Shown: piece after piece, positions 22,678 to 34,423 of the stretch
Layout of the letters: each line of letters begins with the position of its first letter
How positions within the stretch are numbered: the stretch's first letter is position 1
Assembly (NCBI GenBank): GCA_025602905.1
Contig: JAHLKI010000014.1
Coordinates: forward strand, 1 to 64,000
DNA length: 64,000 nt
Reading direction: 5' to 3'
DNA from: Phlyctochytrium arcticum
Lineage: Eukaryota; Chytridiomycota; Chytridiomycetes; Chytridiales; Chytridiaceae
Made by a program: the position numbers and the translations under genes
Notes under the pieces: model-generated
Told to the model about the DNA's origin: nothing
Database searches by the model: none
The model's input: only the letters and a program-made list of their open reading frames with translations

Positions 22678-22962
22678 GGGGGTTTCAAGTTGGGTTTTTG
22701 CCAAATGAAATCAAAGTTTTGATTTTTGTATGTCGCCTGGCCGGTAGGTCAAATAAATGCTTTCAAAGCTGGCTCCCCCTGGTTGATTTCACAGTTCTGT
22801 TTTGTTTTATTTTGCTCAGATCCAAAAACATGCAGTCGCACCTCTATCACACTTGCACCACCAGAAATCGTGACTGTGCAAGGGCACCAAATAAAACTTT
22901 TATTTTGGGCCCCAAATAAATACAACTTTTATTTTGCCCAAATAAAAGAACTTTGAACCCCC
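22678..22962. mobile_element. MITE-like element with TA flanks, 285 bp
   Basis: The ends are imperfect inverted repeats. The left reads GGGGGTTTCAAGTTGGG and the inverted right GGGGGTTCAAAGTTCTT, followed on both sides by A/T-rich sequence. TA flanks each end (22676-22677 and 22963-22964), as expected for a Tc1/mariner-type insertion, though a 2-bp match can be chance. There is no internal gene. Confidence 0.5.
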
Positions 22963-23100
22963 TAATGAAAAGAAGGGGTATAAACCAGACAATAGAAACC
23001 AAAAGAATGAAGTGAGGCACCCACATGCATGCACAGAGTTACTGCACCAACAAAGTTCACCAAACAAAGCGAGGACCAATTTGCCAGACTCAATGAAAGT

Positions 23101-23267
23101 ACTACCGTAAATCACCGGCTCCTGCCCCCCCCCCCTCTTCAAGTTCATGGCTGTGCCTGAATTTTTAGAAAACTGTGCCTGACATAAACCCACAAAAAGC
23201 TGTAATTTTTGCTATATTTGGAGAAATTTGGGGGGGGGGGGGGCAGGAGCCAGTGATTTATGGTAGT
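23101..23267. mobile_element. 167-bp inverted-repeat element with poly-C arms
   Basis: The left arm ACTACCGTAAATCACCGGCT leads to CCTG and 11 Cs. The right arm, inverted, is ACTACCATAAATCACTGGCT followed by CCTG and 14 Cs. The 95-bp centre is non-coding. The arms could pair into a long hairpin through about 35 bases, including the C/G runs. No clear target duplication is visible. It is either a very short non-autonomous transposon or a structure formed by inverted duplication. Confidence 0.72.
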
Positions 23268-24521
23268 CATCCCGAGTGCAGCAAGAATGGAACATCACAG
23301 TAACTGAAGTAAAATACGGACAGGAAAAATCAGGGAAGAGGGTTGTTATAAAGACAAGATGCTAGAGTAATAACAGAAAAATTCCAGTTTGACATGCCGG
23401 GAAAGGACAGACAGCATTTGGAAGGCACACTACCAGAAAGGTGCCATATGGACTTAGCGTCTTAGTTAGAGAACAGGACACCTACCAATATGTATCCAGG
23501 AGTAGTTTTTCTGATTTTTTCTGATTGTGGAAAAATCACCAATTTGAATCTAAACACCAACCACTTTTGACCAGCTCAGATTGTTTTTCCAAAAATGTTT
23601 GTACCACTCGTGATATTTGGTGAAATTGGACCACTGCCAGTCACTGTGCACTCCCATATTGTGATAGTACTGATAGTAGACCATTCAGTAATCTCCCAGG
23701 TCAACTTGTAGCGAGTATATAATCACTCTGACGAGGTTGCGTAGCGTAGCAGCGTAGGAGCACAGGGATTGTGGGAACTTCCCTAGTAGTTATGTAGCCG
23801 CTGCCTAGCCAGTCTCCAATTACTGTCTCCTATTGTACATTCTTAGGAAAAGGCAGCCTGGGTCACTCTGGGTCCGCCCAGAAGGCTTACAAGTACATTG
23901 TACGCGTGAAAACCATCCTGTTTATCGACCAAGTCTGTCTGTCCCTGTTATCCTATCACAGGGCCCAAAGAACACTTGTTCTTTCAACATCTGATCATCA
24001 AAAGACATAATTAAATGTGTATCTGACAAAGCTTGTAATTTCTTATTTGGTGATTACCAACTGGATTGCATGTCGCGAGGTTGCTAAATTTGAACTATCG
24101 GCGAGGAAAGATAATGCACAAGCATCACTAGAACTGCAAAAACGTTTTGCGGGACTTACACGCAATGGAAGTTACTTGATTCCTGTTGCAGTTTCTTGTC
24201 GTGGTTGTCATCCACTTTGTCAAGTCTAAGAACTTTATGTCTGGCTTTCCCAATGGCCCCAACGCTAAACATGTCATCCAAGATGCCGGAACCGGCTGTC
24301 ACCACTATTGGGGCCCTTGATCTGCCGTCTCCCCCCCCCCCCCCCCCCCCCCCCCCCGGGGTGAGTATACAGTACCCAGGTTATCTATGTTTCCATGTTG
24401 AAATCTATCATTTGCTACTATACAAGCTACGGGCTCACTGAGAATGAGTTCCATCTGTCCATGAATTGAAAATAACTTAAATTACAAACAGCAGCATGTT
24501 CCACGTTCACACTGTAGTACA
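23268..24521. other. non-coding flank of the repeat block
   Basis: No host gene is recognised. The part around 23700-24000 has a TATATAATCACT box, a sharp change of composition and short GC-rich boxes. It could be a decayed LTR but lacks clear TG...CA ends. The tract at 24331-24357 lies here. The next gene, NOG2, ends at 24522. Confidence 0.35.
24331..24357. repeat. poly-C tract (27 bases)
   Basis: This is the longest homopolymer in the window, with 27 C followed by GGGG. It lies 165 bp from the 3' end of the first host gene and marks the edge of the repeat block. Confidence 0.9.
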
Positions 24522-26942
24522 TCAGTTCCGTCGCGTCCCCTTTCCTTGTAACCTCTTTAGGATGGCCTTGGGATTAAGCTGCTTCTGTGCCTTTCGCCGA
24601 CGATTCTTTACATTTGCCGTCTCGTAGAAATGTATGCCAACCTTCCTTTTGCTAGTGGTCATGCGGGGAGCCTTTTCAGTTGGAGTTGCTGATTTGGATT
24701 CAACTTCGGAATCATCCGTTTCACTTTCACTGTCCGAATCAGACTGATCGCTCACGTCTTGCTCTACTGGGAATTGCGGGGGTGCTTTAAGAGGTAAGGC
24801 AGTATGAATGAGACACAAAGCCAGCTCTCGAATGAGTGTGAAACCTACCTCCTAAGGATGAATCCATTGCTGCATCGTCTCCGGGCTCACAAACATCTTC
24901 CCATTCCAATGCTGGTTCAGAGTCCGATTCGCCTGCTTTTGTTGTCGCTGTAAGTCGATCCACGCCGATTCTTAAAGCGTCCTCTGTTGCATCCTCCGGC
25001 AAAAAGTTGGCGTTCACCGGAATCTCATCCAATTGTTGAGTGGCAGATACATCCTAAACCATGAAAAGGCGTTACTTAAAGTTCCGCGTAAACTCTTACA
25101 AAAGCGGTACGCACATCCATCTCATCTCCTTCTGCTGCAGGGGGATCGACGTAGTACGGGATTTTGCCCCGTAGCCAGTCGTTCAGTACCATCTTCGCTG
25201 CGGTGTTGAGATCTGGTTCAGCGCCCTTTGAGGAAAACAAGATTAAAATGACTTCTTTCGCACTGGGATGACCGATGTACCTTCAAGAGCTTTCCGGCGC
25301 TGTGAGCAACTTGACTCAGGAAATCGGTTGAGTCACTCCATTCCCGTATACCATAAGTACGTCGAATATATTCAGGACGCACGCGCTCCAAGACTGCTGG
25401 GATATGTTGCTCCGGCATGTCGAGGTTCTCTATTCGAACTACTCCTCGCAACACAATATCTGTCTCGGAATCCCCGGCACTTGGGTGAACGACGCCCGGG
25501 CAATCGATCAAGTAAATTCGCCTCATCAAGGTAATGTATTGCCAGACCTGCGACATGTCAGTTTTCGGGTAAACCGTGGAGCTCTTGCGACTTCTCCTAT
25601 ACCTTTGTTTCGCCAGGAACTGGTGCAACGTTGCAGACTTTCTTTTGACGCAGCGTATTGATGATGGAGCTCTTGCCCGTATTCGGATATCCAAAAAAAC
25701 CAACCGATATTTGTTTCTTATCCGCATGCAATTTGCTAAACTGACGCAGCAACTGAATCAGAGAACCCTTTCCGAACGAATTGTTGATGCTAGCGTGGAA
25801 TGCGAGCGTAGGATGTTCTTTTGAGAGTACTTTGACCCATCGAGACTAGGAGCGTGTAAGTTTTACGAAAAAAACACAACGATCACTTGTTCACGTACAG
25901 TAACCCACGTTGGAACCAAGTCACATTTGTTGAGCACAAATATCAAGTGCTTGTGTTTCGCTTCCTCCCGAAGATACTTTTCCACATTGCGGCAACGAGT
26001 TCCTAAGGGGTCTCGAGCATCCAATACATGAATGACTACGTCAGACGAATCAAGCACCTTCAATACGAGAGATTAGGTCGGTATCATCCCATCTACGATA
26101 TGCCCATACTTTGTAAAGCTCATTCCAGATTCGTCTTGACTGTCCTGCACGCAGAAATGGGTCGGGGGCAGTATCCACAGCACCATCTGTCTGTTTGTTG
26201 GCCGCGTGTCCGCCGTCAGTCTCAATACTGTATTTCTCTGCCACATTATGAGAAATCTGCCAATGGTTACTTGGAAAGAAATGAGGAAAGGAGCTTACCG
26301 ATGGAGACGTGAGCATCATTTGCCATATCATTGACAGATGCAGACTTCAACTTTGGCCGCTTGCGCTGTGCACCTGGTCCAAAAGTGTTCGCAAATGAAT
26401 CGGCTTGCAGCATCTGGACTTTAGCTGTCTGTACCCATAAGACGCAATCAGACTAGATTCGTAAATACCGATATATACTAGGAAGAACTCATACCTTTTC
26501 CGATTGTGCTATTAGGCTCATGGGAAGTTTACTCTGCGCCATGACAAAGGAGTAGGGGTCATTCTGATGACGGCCAATCGCCTCGCGAAAAGCATTCAAT
26601 GCATTTTGGCCAATTGTTCGGGTGTTTTCTACGTATTGTCAGAGGGCGGATTGACGTGAGGTGACCGTGCTGCAACTTACCAAACCAGCGTCTGTCAGGT
26701 TGTACTCGGGCCTGAGTTCCGGATGGTAGGCGGCTCTGAAATTCGGCTTCTTTGATAATATTACCGTTTTTGTCGCGAGTTGCCTTCCCTCCCTTGAGCA
26801 TATTGACTTGCCGAACTTTCTTGGCATCTCTGTAGAAATTGACTCCTTTGACATGGGTGACATTCTTGAGAGAGGGGCCATCAGATTGGCCAGATGCCTT
26901 GCTTTTGGGCTTTAATGCTACGGACTTGGACTTCTTGGCCAT
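24522..26942 (-). CDS. NOG2: nucleolar GTP-binding protein 2 (NOG2)
   Basis: NOG2/Nog2p is a circularly permuted GTPase that acts in the nucleolus and nucleoplasm on pre-60S ribosomal particles before export. The ATG at 26942 starts [13 protein letters not shown]. The NGP1NT region follows ([34 protein letters not shown]). Permuted G motifs come in the right order: [11 protein letters not shown] and LNKCDLVP (G4), then [17 protein letters not shown] (G1) and LIDCPGVV (G3). The tail has acidic stretches and ends [16 protein letters not shown]...LQGKGTRRN, typical of the family. At least five short introns; the one after APVPGETK (about 25600-25545) is confirmed by the conserved VWQYIT that follows. 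Length near 700 residues is normal. It is divergent from DUS3 with 161 bp between the ATGs, so the two may share a promoter. Confidence 0.95.
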
Positions 26943-27103
26943 ATTTGCTGACTTCGTATCGTTCTTGGTCTGGTTTGAAAAAGTTCGACAAAGCAACTTG
27001 CACCAAAAACAAATATTTCAGTCACGTGTTTGAAAATTTACCCTCACCGGAATTTCCCCAAGGACCAGCCGAAACTCGCTCGATCCAACAAATTTCTTCA
27101 AAA

Positions 27104-29052
27104 ATGTCGAACGCTGGAGTGACTCCCATAAAGGCAGAGTACTTGTTATCTCAACGGGCCCCAGAGGCGGCCTCTGATCGTGTTAAGACGGAGCTTCCCA
27201 CCAGCCTGAAACATGGTGCGAGCGACGAGGTGGAGAATGGTTCAAAAAGAAGGAGAGGTCAGAATCAAGCAAAGGATCGCAAGTCTGTCGGAAGAGCGGT
27301 GAAAGACAATCTATGCAACGCTGTTTCGAAAGGCGAGAGTTGTGATAAGGGCGATAGCTGCAAGTGGTCCCACGATGTGGAAGCCTATCTCAACTCAAAG
27401 CCTGCTGATCTCGGGCCGAAATGTCCTCAGATCGAAGCTTTCGGAGAGTGCAAATATGGACTGAAATGCTATTTTGCTCGGGGACATCGTGGGTCGGAGG
27501 AGGAGCAAGTCTCGCACTTAGCCTTACAAGAGTCTGAGAGATCCAACCCCAGTATTCAAAACACTTTGCCTAGAGACTTTCAGAAAGATCTGCGCACGAG
27601 GCGGGTAAAGCTCCATAAATCAGAAGACTATGTGGCCTGGTACAATGTGGCAAAATTAGAGCGTGCAAAAAGGAATGTCTCTATGCCTGATTCGAGCGGT
27701 AAGTCAAGCGTGCCACGGGGATCGTTATAATTTCTAACACAAAGCAGGATTGTCGTCGGCTGTCAGCATTCCTGATGTTTTAAGTAATTCGCTCGATCCG
27801 TCTAATGCCGCATGTCTACCGGACACATCATGCTTGCCCGCAGGACTTGACAAATTCGAGTATGATCCGGATACAATACGTTTGAAGAATGACAGCAAGA
27901 AGACAATTGACTTTCGTGGAAAAACCTATCTGGCTCCTCTAACTACGGTGGGCAACTTACCTTTCAGGAGAATTTGCAAATCTTTTGGCGTGGACATCAC
28001 TTGTGGAGAAATGGCGATGGCGACAAACCTGCTGTCTGGTCAACAGCATGAGTGGGCTTTGACTAAACGTCACAAGTCAGAAACTTTGTTTGGAGTGCAA
28101 ATTGCTGGAAATTCCGTTCCATCAGTGGTCAGATGTTGCGAATCGCTCGTCCAAGCAAACATTTCAGTAGATTTCGTCGATCTGAATCTGGGATGCCCGG
28201 TGGATGGTGTTACCAAAATTGGGGCAGGCAGTGCTTTGTTGGAACAGAAAGGCAAACTTTATGATATGTGTGCTGGAGCCAATTTGGTGCTTGGCGAAAT
28301 TCCGTTCACCGTGAAGCTTCGACAAGGCATTTCTTCAAGCAAACCAGTGGCCCACAAACTGCTTCCACTTTTTGCAGAGGCCGGCGTTTCGGCTGTGACT
28401 CTACATGGCCGCTCAAAAGAACAAAGATACACCAAAAGAGCAGATTGGAAGTACATTGCAGATTGCGCACAAGCCGCGCAGCCGTTCTTATTCTTTGGCA
28501 ATGGTGATATTTTCTCTCAGCAAGATTACTGGGATGCGATGGATCAAAAAATGGCGAATGGGATCATGATCGGTCGTGGGGCTCTGATCAAGCCGTGGAT
28601 TTTCACGGAAATTGCAGAACGGCGGACGTGGGACATCAGCTCAAGAGAGCGGCTAGATATACTTAAGGACTTTGGCACATACGGTATGGAGTACTGGGGT
28701 ACTGATTCTGTTGGCATTAACAACACGCGACGGTTCCTTTGCGAGTGGCTGTCTTTCCTACATCGATATGTACCAGTGGGATTGCTAGAGGTTCTTCCAC
28801 AACGCATGAACGATCGCCCTCCACCGTTCTTTGGTCGAGATGAACTAGAGACGCTGATGGCCAGTAACCGATCCAGAGATTGGATCAAACTTACAGAACT
28901 GGTTCTGGGGCCAGCCCCGGAATCGTTCGACTTCTTACCCAAGTAAGCAAAATATGTGCGGAATGCAGTCAATCTTTATTTATTTTGGTTACAGACATAA
29001 GTCAAACGCGTATGAGACGGACTATGAGGTTGTTCAAACCAAAGTAGAGTGA
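27104..29052 (+). CDS. DUS3: tRNA-dihydrouridine(47) synthase (DUS3)
   Basis: This FMN/NADPH enzyme reduces uridine 47 in the variable loop of cytosolic tRNAs. The N-terminal exon (27104-27698) has two CCCH zinc fingers, C-NAVSKGES-C-DKGDS-C-KWS-H and C-PQIEAFGE-C-KYGLK-C-YFARG-H. A 49-bp intron (27699-27747) leads to the catalytic TIM barrel: YLAPLTTVGNLPFRRICK, NLGCPVDGVTKIGAGSALL with the active-site Cys, VTLHGRSKEQRYT, and FGNGDIFSQQDY with GIMIGRGALIKPWIF for FMN binding. The last exon follows a second intron after FLPK (28942 on) and adds HKSNAYETDYEVVQTKVE. Length and architecture are as expected. ATG 27104 is chosen because it is the first in frame after the shared promoter. Confidence 0.96.
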
Positions 29053-29076
29053 TGCGCTACATGTGCGAAATCTATT

Positions 29077-30825
29077 TCAATCAAGCTTATATATACTGCT
29101 GCCGTGGAAACTCATACACATCACCCGCAACAACAGCAGATTGCCTTCCACCACGAACGTTTGATCGGGCGAATGACGCTCTACGATTCTGTCAGATAAC
29201 TCAGTACTTGACTTTTCCTTTGTACTGACCCGTAAATCCCAAACTCTTATGGTCTTATCACCTGACCCGCTGAAGAGGAGGCCATTGAAGTTGCGCAAGC
29301 AGTAAACTGACACGGTTCAGGCTTTGTGACCAAGTGGCGAGTACCATGTAAATTACCTCCATCCGTGTGTCCTTGTAGGACTGCCACACATTCCCCAGAC
29401 TTTTCATGGCTGATGAGTTTCATTTCGATTGTGCGTGATATTCGGACTTACATTAATTTTAAAACACCTGTGGTAAACGGTCAATTTGCGAAAATCGTCG
29501 ACTATCTCTTAGGAGCAACTGACCTGATAGTGTGATCGTAGGATCCGGAAATTACAATGTTGTCTGCTGTCGTGAGGCATTCAACTCCTCCCTCGTGGCC
29601 TTGTATCACACGAATGGTCTTTGCCGACTTCAATCGCATTACTCGTCAGTGAAGAATACCTAAGACCATGCATCATGTCAATCACCTTCTGACTCCAAAG
29701 ACGGATAGTGCGGTCCATCGATCTCATGTTCAATCAGCATGGTTTGAGGAGTACATAAGCTGCCTCACTCACCCAGTAAGGAGTAGGTCATGCCAAACCT
29801 GAAGGCATTGCACTCCGTCGGTATGACCCTGAAAAACATTCAAAGGTTCTCCCGTCTACGCCATCGCGAGTCAGCACATACCGACAACTGTCAAAGTCCG
29901 ATGAATATTACCGAGCGACTCCACTGAATTACAGTCATGTCCCTATAGTCCATAGCTGTCAGCTGCTAAGTATTTCAGTGACATGCCGGCGTACCAGCTC
30001 CCACTGAAAATATCGGTATCTGTGATGTCAACGCAGTTGATGATGTTGCGGTGGCCGCGGAACACATGCATGGGCCTCCCGGTCTGCGATTACGAGTTAG
30101 CGCAAATTTGGATCTTCAGTATTCTACATACATCAAGATTCCAGCTTCGTAACGTCATGTCCCAGCTACCTGAGAAGCCTCTCCGACCACCTATTCTCAG
30201 GCACGTAGCGTGATTAGAATGCCCATTGAATGCCCGCATTGCCTTCCCGGTCTATTCTTGCCAATCAATGTTTTGCATATCTTGCGGGTTTGGAGCGGTT
30301 GATCTACCTCTATATCCCACTGTCGTATCGTCTGATCTCCTGCAGAAATCAGTTGTCTTGGCACTCCATCGGGTGCCGGCATGAACTCTACTCCGTACAC
30401 ATGCGCAGTGTGGCCTTCCATCCGCGCAGTTTCCGTCATCTACCAGGAATGAAAATCGCAAAGGACCTCAAACTTTTGGCCATGACGAACCTTGACAGCT
30501 AATTGGCCCTTCTCCATGGAATTGATGTCAACCCTCCATAATGCGATTGTCTGGTCGTGAGAACCTTTACAAATTGTTATGACCTTGAAGCGTTTAACGC
30601 AGCAGAATGTGTGGATTTACCAGATGCGAGAAGGATAGGCTCTGCAGAACCCTGTGGTCCAACTTTACCCCCACCTTCCGCTTTCCTGGATTTTTCCACC
30701 GGTAATTTTGCATTCGGGGAAATATCGATTGCATACACTGTTCCTTCGTGCCCTCTGAAGGGTCTCGTATCATTTTTTGGCAAGGAAGAAAATGGCTGGC
30801 TGTTTACCGGTAGACCCCGAGACAT
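29077..30825 (-). CDS. WD40-repeat protein
   Basis: The gene is a beta-propeller protein built from many small exons. Readable repeats in order: FRGHEGTVYAIDISP...SHDQTIALWRVD, EGHTAHVYGVEFMP...AGDQTIRQWDIE, a GHS...GGRRGFSGSWDMTLRSW unit, VFRGHRNIINCVDITD, a GHTDGVQCLQVW...SMDRTIRLW unit, IQGHEGGVECLTT...SGSYDHTIR, and LQGHTDGVYCLRNF...SGSGDKTIRVWDL. That is about seven blades, a full propeller. The tail ends HGSSIYKLD. No F-box, SOCS or catalytic domain is visible, so it is probably a scaffold whose partner is unknown. The ATG at 30825 opens the first repeat exon. An upstream ATG near 30941 does not splice in frame. Exons are inferred from WD motifs crossing GT-AG borders. It ends 25 bp from the 3' end of DUS3, tail to tail. 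Confidence 0.75.
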
Positions 30826-31181
30826 TCAATACGCTGTTGAAAAAAGTTCGCATTGGTAAGAAATATGCATCCAGAACTCGCATCAGAAACGTGCATGCAC
30901 TACCTTTGAGACCGCGGACGACATTGATATCTTTTGCCATTCAAAGTGGATCTCACTTATTATCTATATATACAAATGGTAGCTTAAGCTTAACGTAATC
31001 TGGAGCTACCGAACAAGTTAAGAAATTGAGATGAAATGGCTATAAGTAAAAAGAACGCTATGGAAGGAGTGCACCCTCCTTAGATCCCATTAGATTTTCA
31101 AGTTCATGCAATGGCTTCTTATGGGGTTCTCTATTTCGTAGGGTATAATCAACATATGTGTACCAAGCCCCTAATAGATCA

Positions 31182-32263
31182 TTAATTACTACCCGCGTAC
31201 AGCTTATCTGTGAACCAACCTCCACACAAAGTTATCACAATGCCGATAGCATTTGTGGCGGAAAAACTGCAATGAGAATAGACAGCACCTGTTTGACGTT
31301 GCCTGACGAATTTGGTGAGAACTGATTTTGTGTGGCAATACTGCGTGCGCAGGTAGCTTACCAGCAACGCCCATGGTCAGTGCACTCGTCTCTTTGTTAG
31401 CGGAAAAACTTACAAAATTTAGGGCGAAAGCAATAATTCCATTCGCAATCAATACAAAGGTCAGCCCTGGAGAGAAAGACTGCGACCACCACAGGCTCCG
31501 AATCTTGTGTATCTCCCCCGAGCAGTAGGCTAGCAGAATTGTTTGTATGAATGCCAACGGCGACATTTTGTGTAGGAGATCAAGAGGGTGCAGCTTTAAC
31601 GGGCCAACCAATACATGGTTGGTGATGACTGTTTTCGCGGCAGCGAGAATCGTCCCAGTGAGAGTGAGTATCAAGCCCAATCTTGTGAACTGATAATCCC
31701 CAAATGTTGCAAGACAGACTCCTACTACTGTCTACAGTCTTTACGTTTAGTACAAAGTCGCGAGCTTGACGAGCAATTGACGTTACCGGCAGTAGCGAGA
31801 AGTATATTGGACTCTCGTAAGATTTCTTGAAAAATAAAACAGACAATGCTATTGTGAAGACCGGAACGGTGGAACGTATGACCTGATGAAACTGCCAAAC
31901 ATCATTTCAGATTGGGACTTGGTTTCATCATTCAAGGCATTGTTCGCTTACAGGAATTGTGACCATATTCAGTGAAACATTCGAAACGGCAATGTTGAGA
32001 GTGTAGAGGACAGAAAAGGCTATGATTGTTCGCTTCTCCTGTGGTTCAAGCACTTTTGGAACTGAGAGTCCACAGCTAGTACATAGCTGACACCCAATCG
32101 AGCTGCAAGCCGTGTGGATTGAGGTGAGCGTCCAAGGGTATGGGAAGTTGAATAGTTGCATTACGGCCTTGTTGAATATCGTCAAAGATAGATTCAATAC
32201 GAAGTAGATGAATAACCAAGAAGTCATTGTTAGCCGCTTGTCTGGCTTTGCTACCGGGCTCAT
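31182..32263 (-). CDS. TPT-family nucleotide-sugar/phosphate transporter
   Basis: This is a ten-helix DMT-superfamily membrane transporter, normally in Golgi or ER, exchanging nucleotide-sugars or sugar-phosphates. From ATG 32263: MSPVAKPDKR, then helix WLFIYFVLNLSLTIFNKAVM, FPYPWTLTSIHTAC, TLNIAVSNVSLNMVTIPV, LGLILTLTGTILAAAKTV, HPLDLLHKMSPLAFIQT, then VSFSANKETSALTMGVAG and NVKQVLSILIAVF, all classical TPT motifs. After AVF the frame that follows ends within eight codons (PPQMLSAL-stop), whereas the expected last helix, SATNAIGIVITLCGGWF, is in another frame immediately downstream. About 12-16 bases seem to be missing, giving a frameshift. A weaker splice choice gives a full-length but odd end (AVYSHCSFSATNAIG). 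Substrate cannot be told from sequence. Confidence 0.8.
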
Positions 32264-32694
32264 TTCTGCCAAGTACAGTGGAAAGTAAGATTGATGCAAT
32301 CAGCGCTTGACGTTCCTTTTCTACGACGTTGATCCGGCACCAGCGGAACTCCGCAGAAAATCGAAAGTAGGCAACAAACTTGCAACAGACCGAAGAGACC
32401 GCCAAGGTGTCCAGTCACTCGCCGATGTAAAATGTCCAGGTTGGGTTTCTTTGAATGCTGCTTGAAAGTGTTCTTTTTCAGCGTTCAGGAACGTTCCATC
32501 GAGAAGAACGCGTCAATCGCGAAACGCGATTGTTGTGGCTGGCTTTTCCATCCGACGAATTGGGCGATATAGAGCGACCTGTCATGTGATCGCCGCTTCA
32601 AAGTGACAAAGTCGATTCATCGAACGACTCGGGTGTCGAGAGCAAAGACTGCGCTGTGAGGTAAAATTGCCAATCCTTGCACACACTTTTGCCA

Positions 32695-34310
32695 ATGTTG
32701 CCAGTGGGACTATTCTCTATCGCAACCTTGTTTCTCGGGGTGCTTGCTGATTCCCCCGTCTCGAAGGTAGAGCATCTCCTGGAATCTGCAAGAGGGCACG
32801 TTGCCCATGGGCGATTCAATGAAGCGCTCGATAGCTACGACGCTGCACTTGGAGAAGAGCCAGAGAATGAAAGCATTTATTTCCGTAGAGCGACTGTTCA
32901 CTTAGCTCTTGGACGGCTGAAGCCAGCCGTACGCGATTTCGGTAAAACATTACAATATAAACCGGACCATACACCTGCTCTGACACAACGAAGCAAAATT
33001 CACATCAAGTACGGAGCATTTGATGATGCACTTCGTGACTTGCGAACATTACAAGGATTGTCTGATGGCGGTGCGGAGGTGGCCGAGTCGCTAGCTCAGG
33101 TTCAGGAGCTCAAGGAAAAAACGAAAGCAGCGCAGGCCGCTGCAGCTCGTGGGAAATGCGAAGAGAGTATCTCGATCCTAAGCGAAGTCCTCTCATCTGC
33201 ATCCCATTCTGCAGATCTTCGTTTTCAACGAGCCAATTGCTTTCTAAAGACGGGGGATAAGGAAATGGCAATCGCGGACCTCACTCGTGTCTCTCGATTG
33301 GATTCGGACAACACGGATATTCTTCTGCGTATCTCCGATTTGCACATCGCGATTGGTGAGCTTGATTCGGCAATCAGCAGCGTAAAAGAATGTCTGCGCC
33401 TGGATCCTGATCACAAGGAGTGCAAAACCAGTTTTAGAAAGTTGCGAAAGCTACAAAAAGTAGTTCAAAGCGCCGATATGGCGGCACAGAAACGAGCTTG
33501 GCAGGACGTCATCAAACATCTTACCGAAAGTAAAGCCGGACAGAGTTTCGTCAAGAGCATTGAACCTTTTGGAAATGTGGTCAAATTGCATGCATGGAAT
33601 TTACTTTGTCAAGCGTATGCCGAGGAGAAGCAAGCTTCAGAAGCTGAAAAATGGTGTTCCAAGGTGTTGGAGGTCGCAGAGGACAACATTGATGCTCTCA
33701 TTTATAGAGCTCAGGCGAAAATAGCGAATGAGGATTATGAAGGAGGTCGGTTCACAGCAATTGCACGGTATCACAGTTTTTAGTTACTAATATTATTTCT
33801 TTCGGTATCAGCTATGCGAGATTACCAAAAGGCTTCTCAACATGCACCCAATGACCAAAGAATTCAAACGGGCTACAGCAAAGCGCAACGACTCTTGAAG
33901 CAAAGTTCTGTCCGGGACTATTACAAAATTCTCGGTGTTTCTCGAAATGCTACCCCTCGGGAAATCAAATCCGCTTACAAGAAATTAGTGAAGCGCTACC
34001 ATCCAGATAAATATCAAGGACCTACCGAGGAGGCCGACAAAAAGATGGGCGAGTTGAATGATGCGTTCAAAGTCCTCTCGGATGAAAATCTGCGGAAGCG
34101 TTTCGACGCAGGGGACGACCCAAATGTAAGCAATTGGATTGTTGTCATTCAAATCTCCTCATCTTCTTGTTCTGACACTCCTATATACAGGCTCCTGCCC
34201 AGCAAGGTGGCGGCGGTCATCCCTTCCACGGTCACCCAATTTTCCAGCAGGGTGGTGGCTTTCCCTTCCACTTTCAAGGTTCTGGGTTCCAATTCCAGTT
34301 CAACGTTTGA
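32695..34310 (+). CDS. ER TPR-DnaJ co-chaperone (DNAJC3/P58IPK type)
   Basis: The ATG at 32695 gives a signal peptide, MLPVGLFSIATLFLGVLA, with cleavage likely before DSPVSK. About eight TPR units follow (ARGHVAHGRFNEALDSYDAAL, ALGRLKPAVRDFGKTLQYKP and so on), then after an intron (about 33748-33811) the J domain DYYKILGVSRNATPREIKSA with the HPD motif (YHPDKYQG). A last exon supplies a short Gly/Phe-rich tail (HPIFQQGGGFPFHFQG) ending FQFNV. The arrangement of signal peptide, TPRs and C-terminal J domain is that of DNAJC3, which works with the ER Hsp70 BiP in folding and the unfolded protein response. There is no KDEL-like retrieval signal, as in animal DNAJC3. It diverges from the transporter gene. 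Confidence 0.93.
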
Positions 34311-34423
34311 GCTCCTCCCATTCATTGCATATGCCCGAAAGCAGCTGCATGCTCGTTACGCTTATACTTTATTTCATGTGCCTCATCCAGGACCGAATGT
34401 CAACCCGAATGAAACGATATTGT

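Noticed and set aside
22243..22704. A 153-residue Ser/Leu-rich frame on the minus strand, which looks like a membrane protein.
   Set aside because: It is the complement of GA-rich low-complexity sequence; composition explains the open frame and apparent hydrophobicity.
23700..24000. Possible solo LTR with a TATA-like box.
   Set aside because: No matched TG...CA ends, no target duplication and no second copy; kept only as a remark in the spacer entry.
24017..24229. A 70-codon plus-strand frame with a hydrophobic start.
   Set aside because: It is short, in repeat sequence, with no motif and no partner exon.
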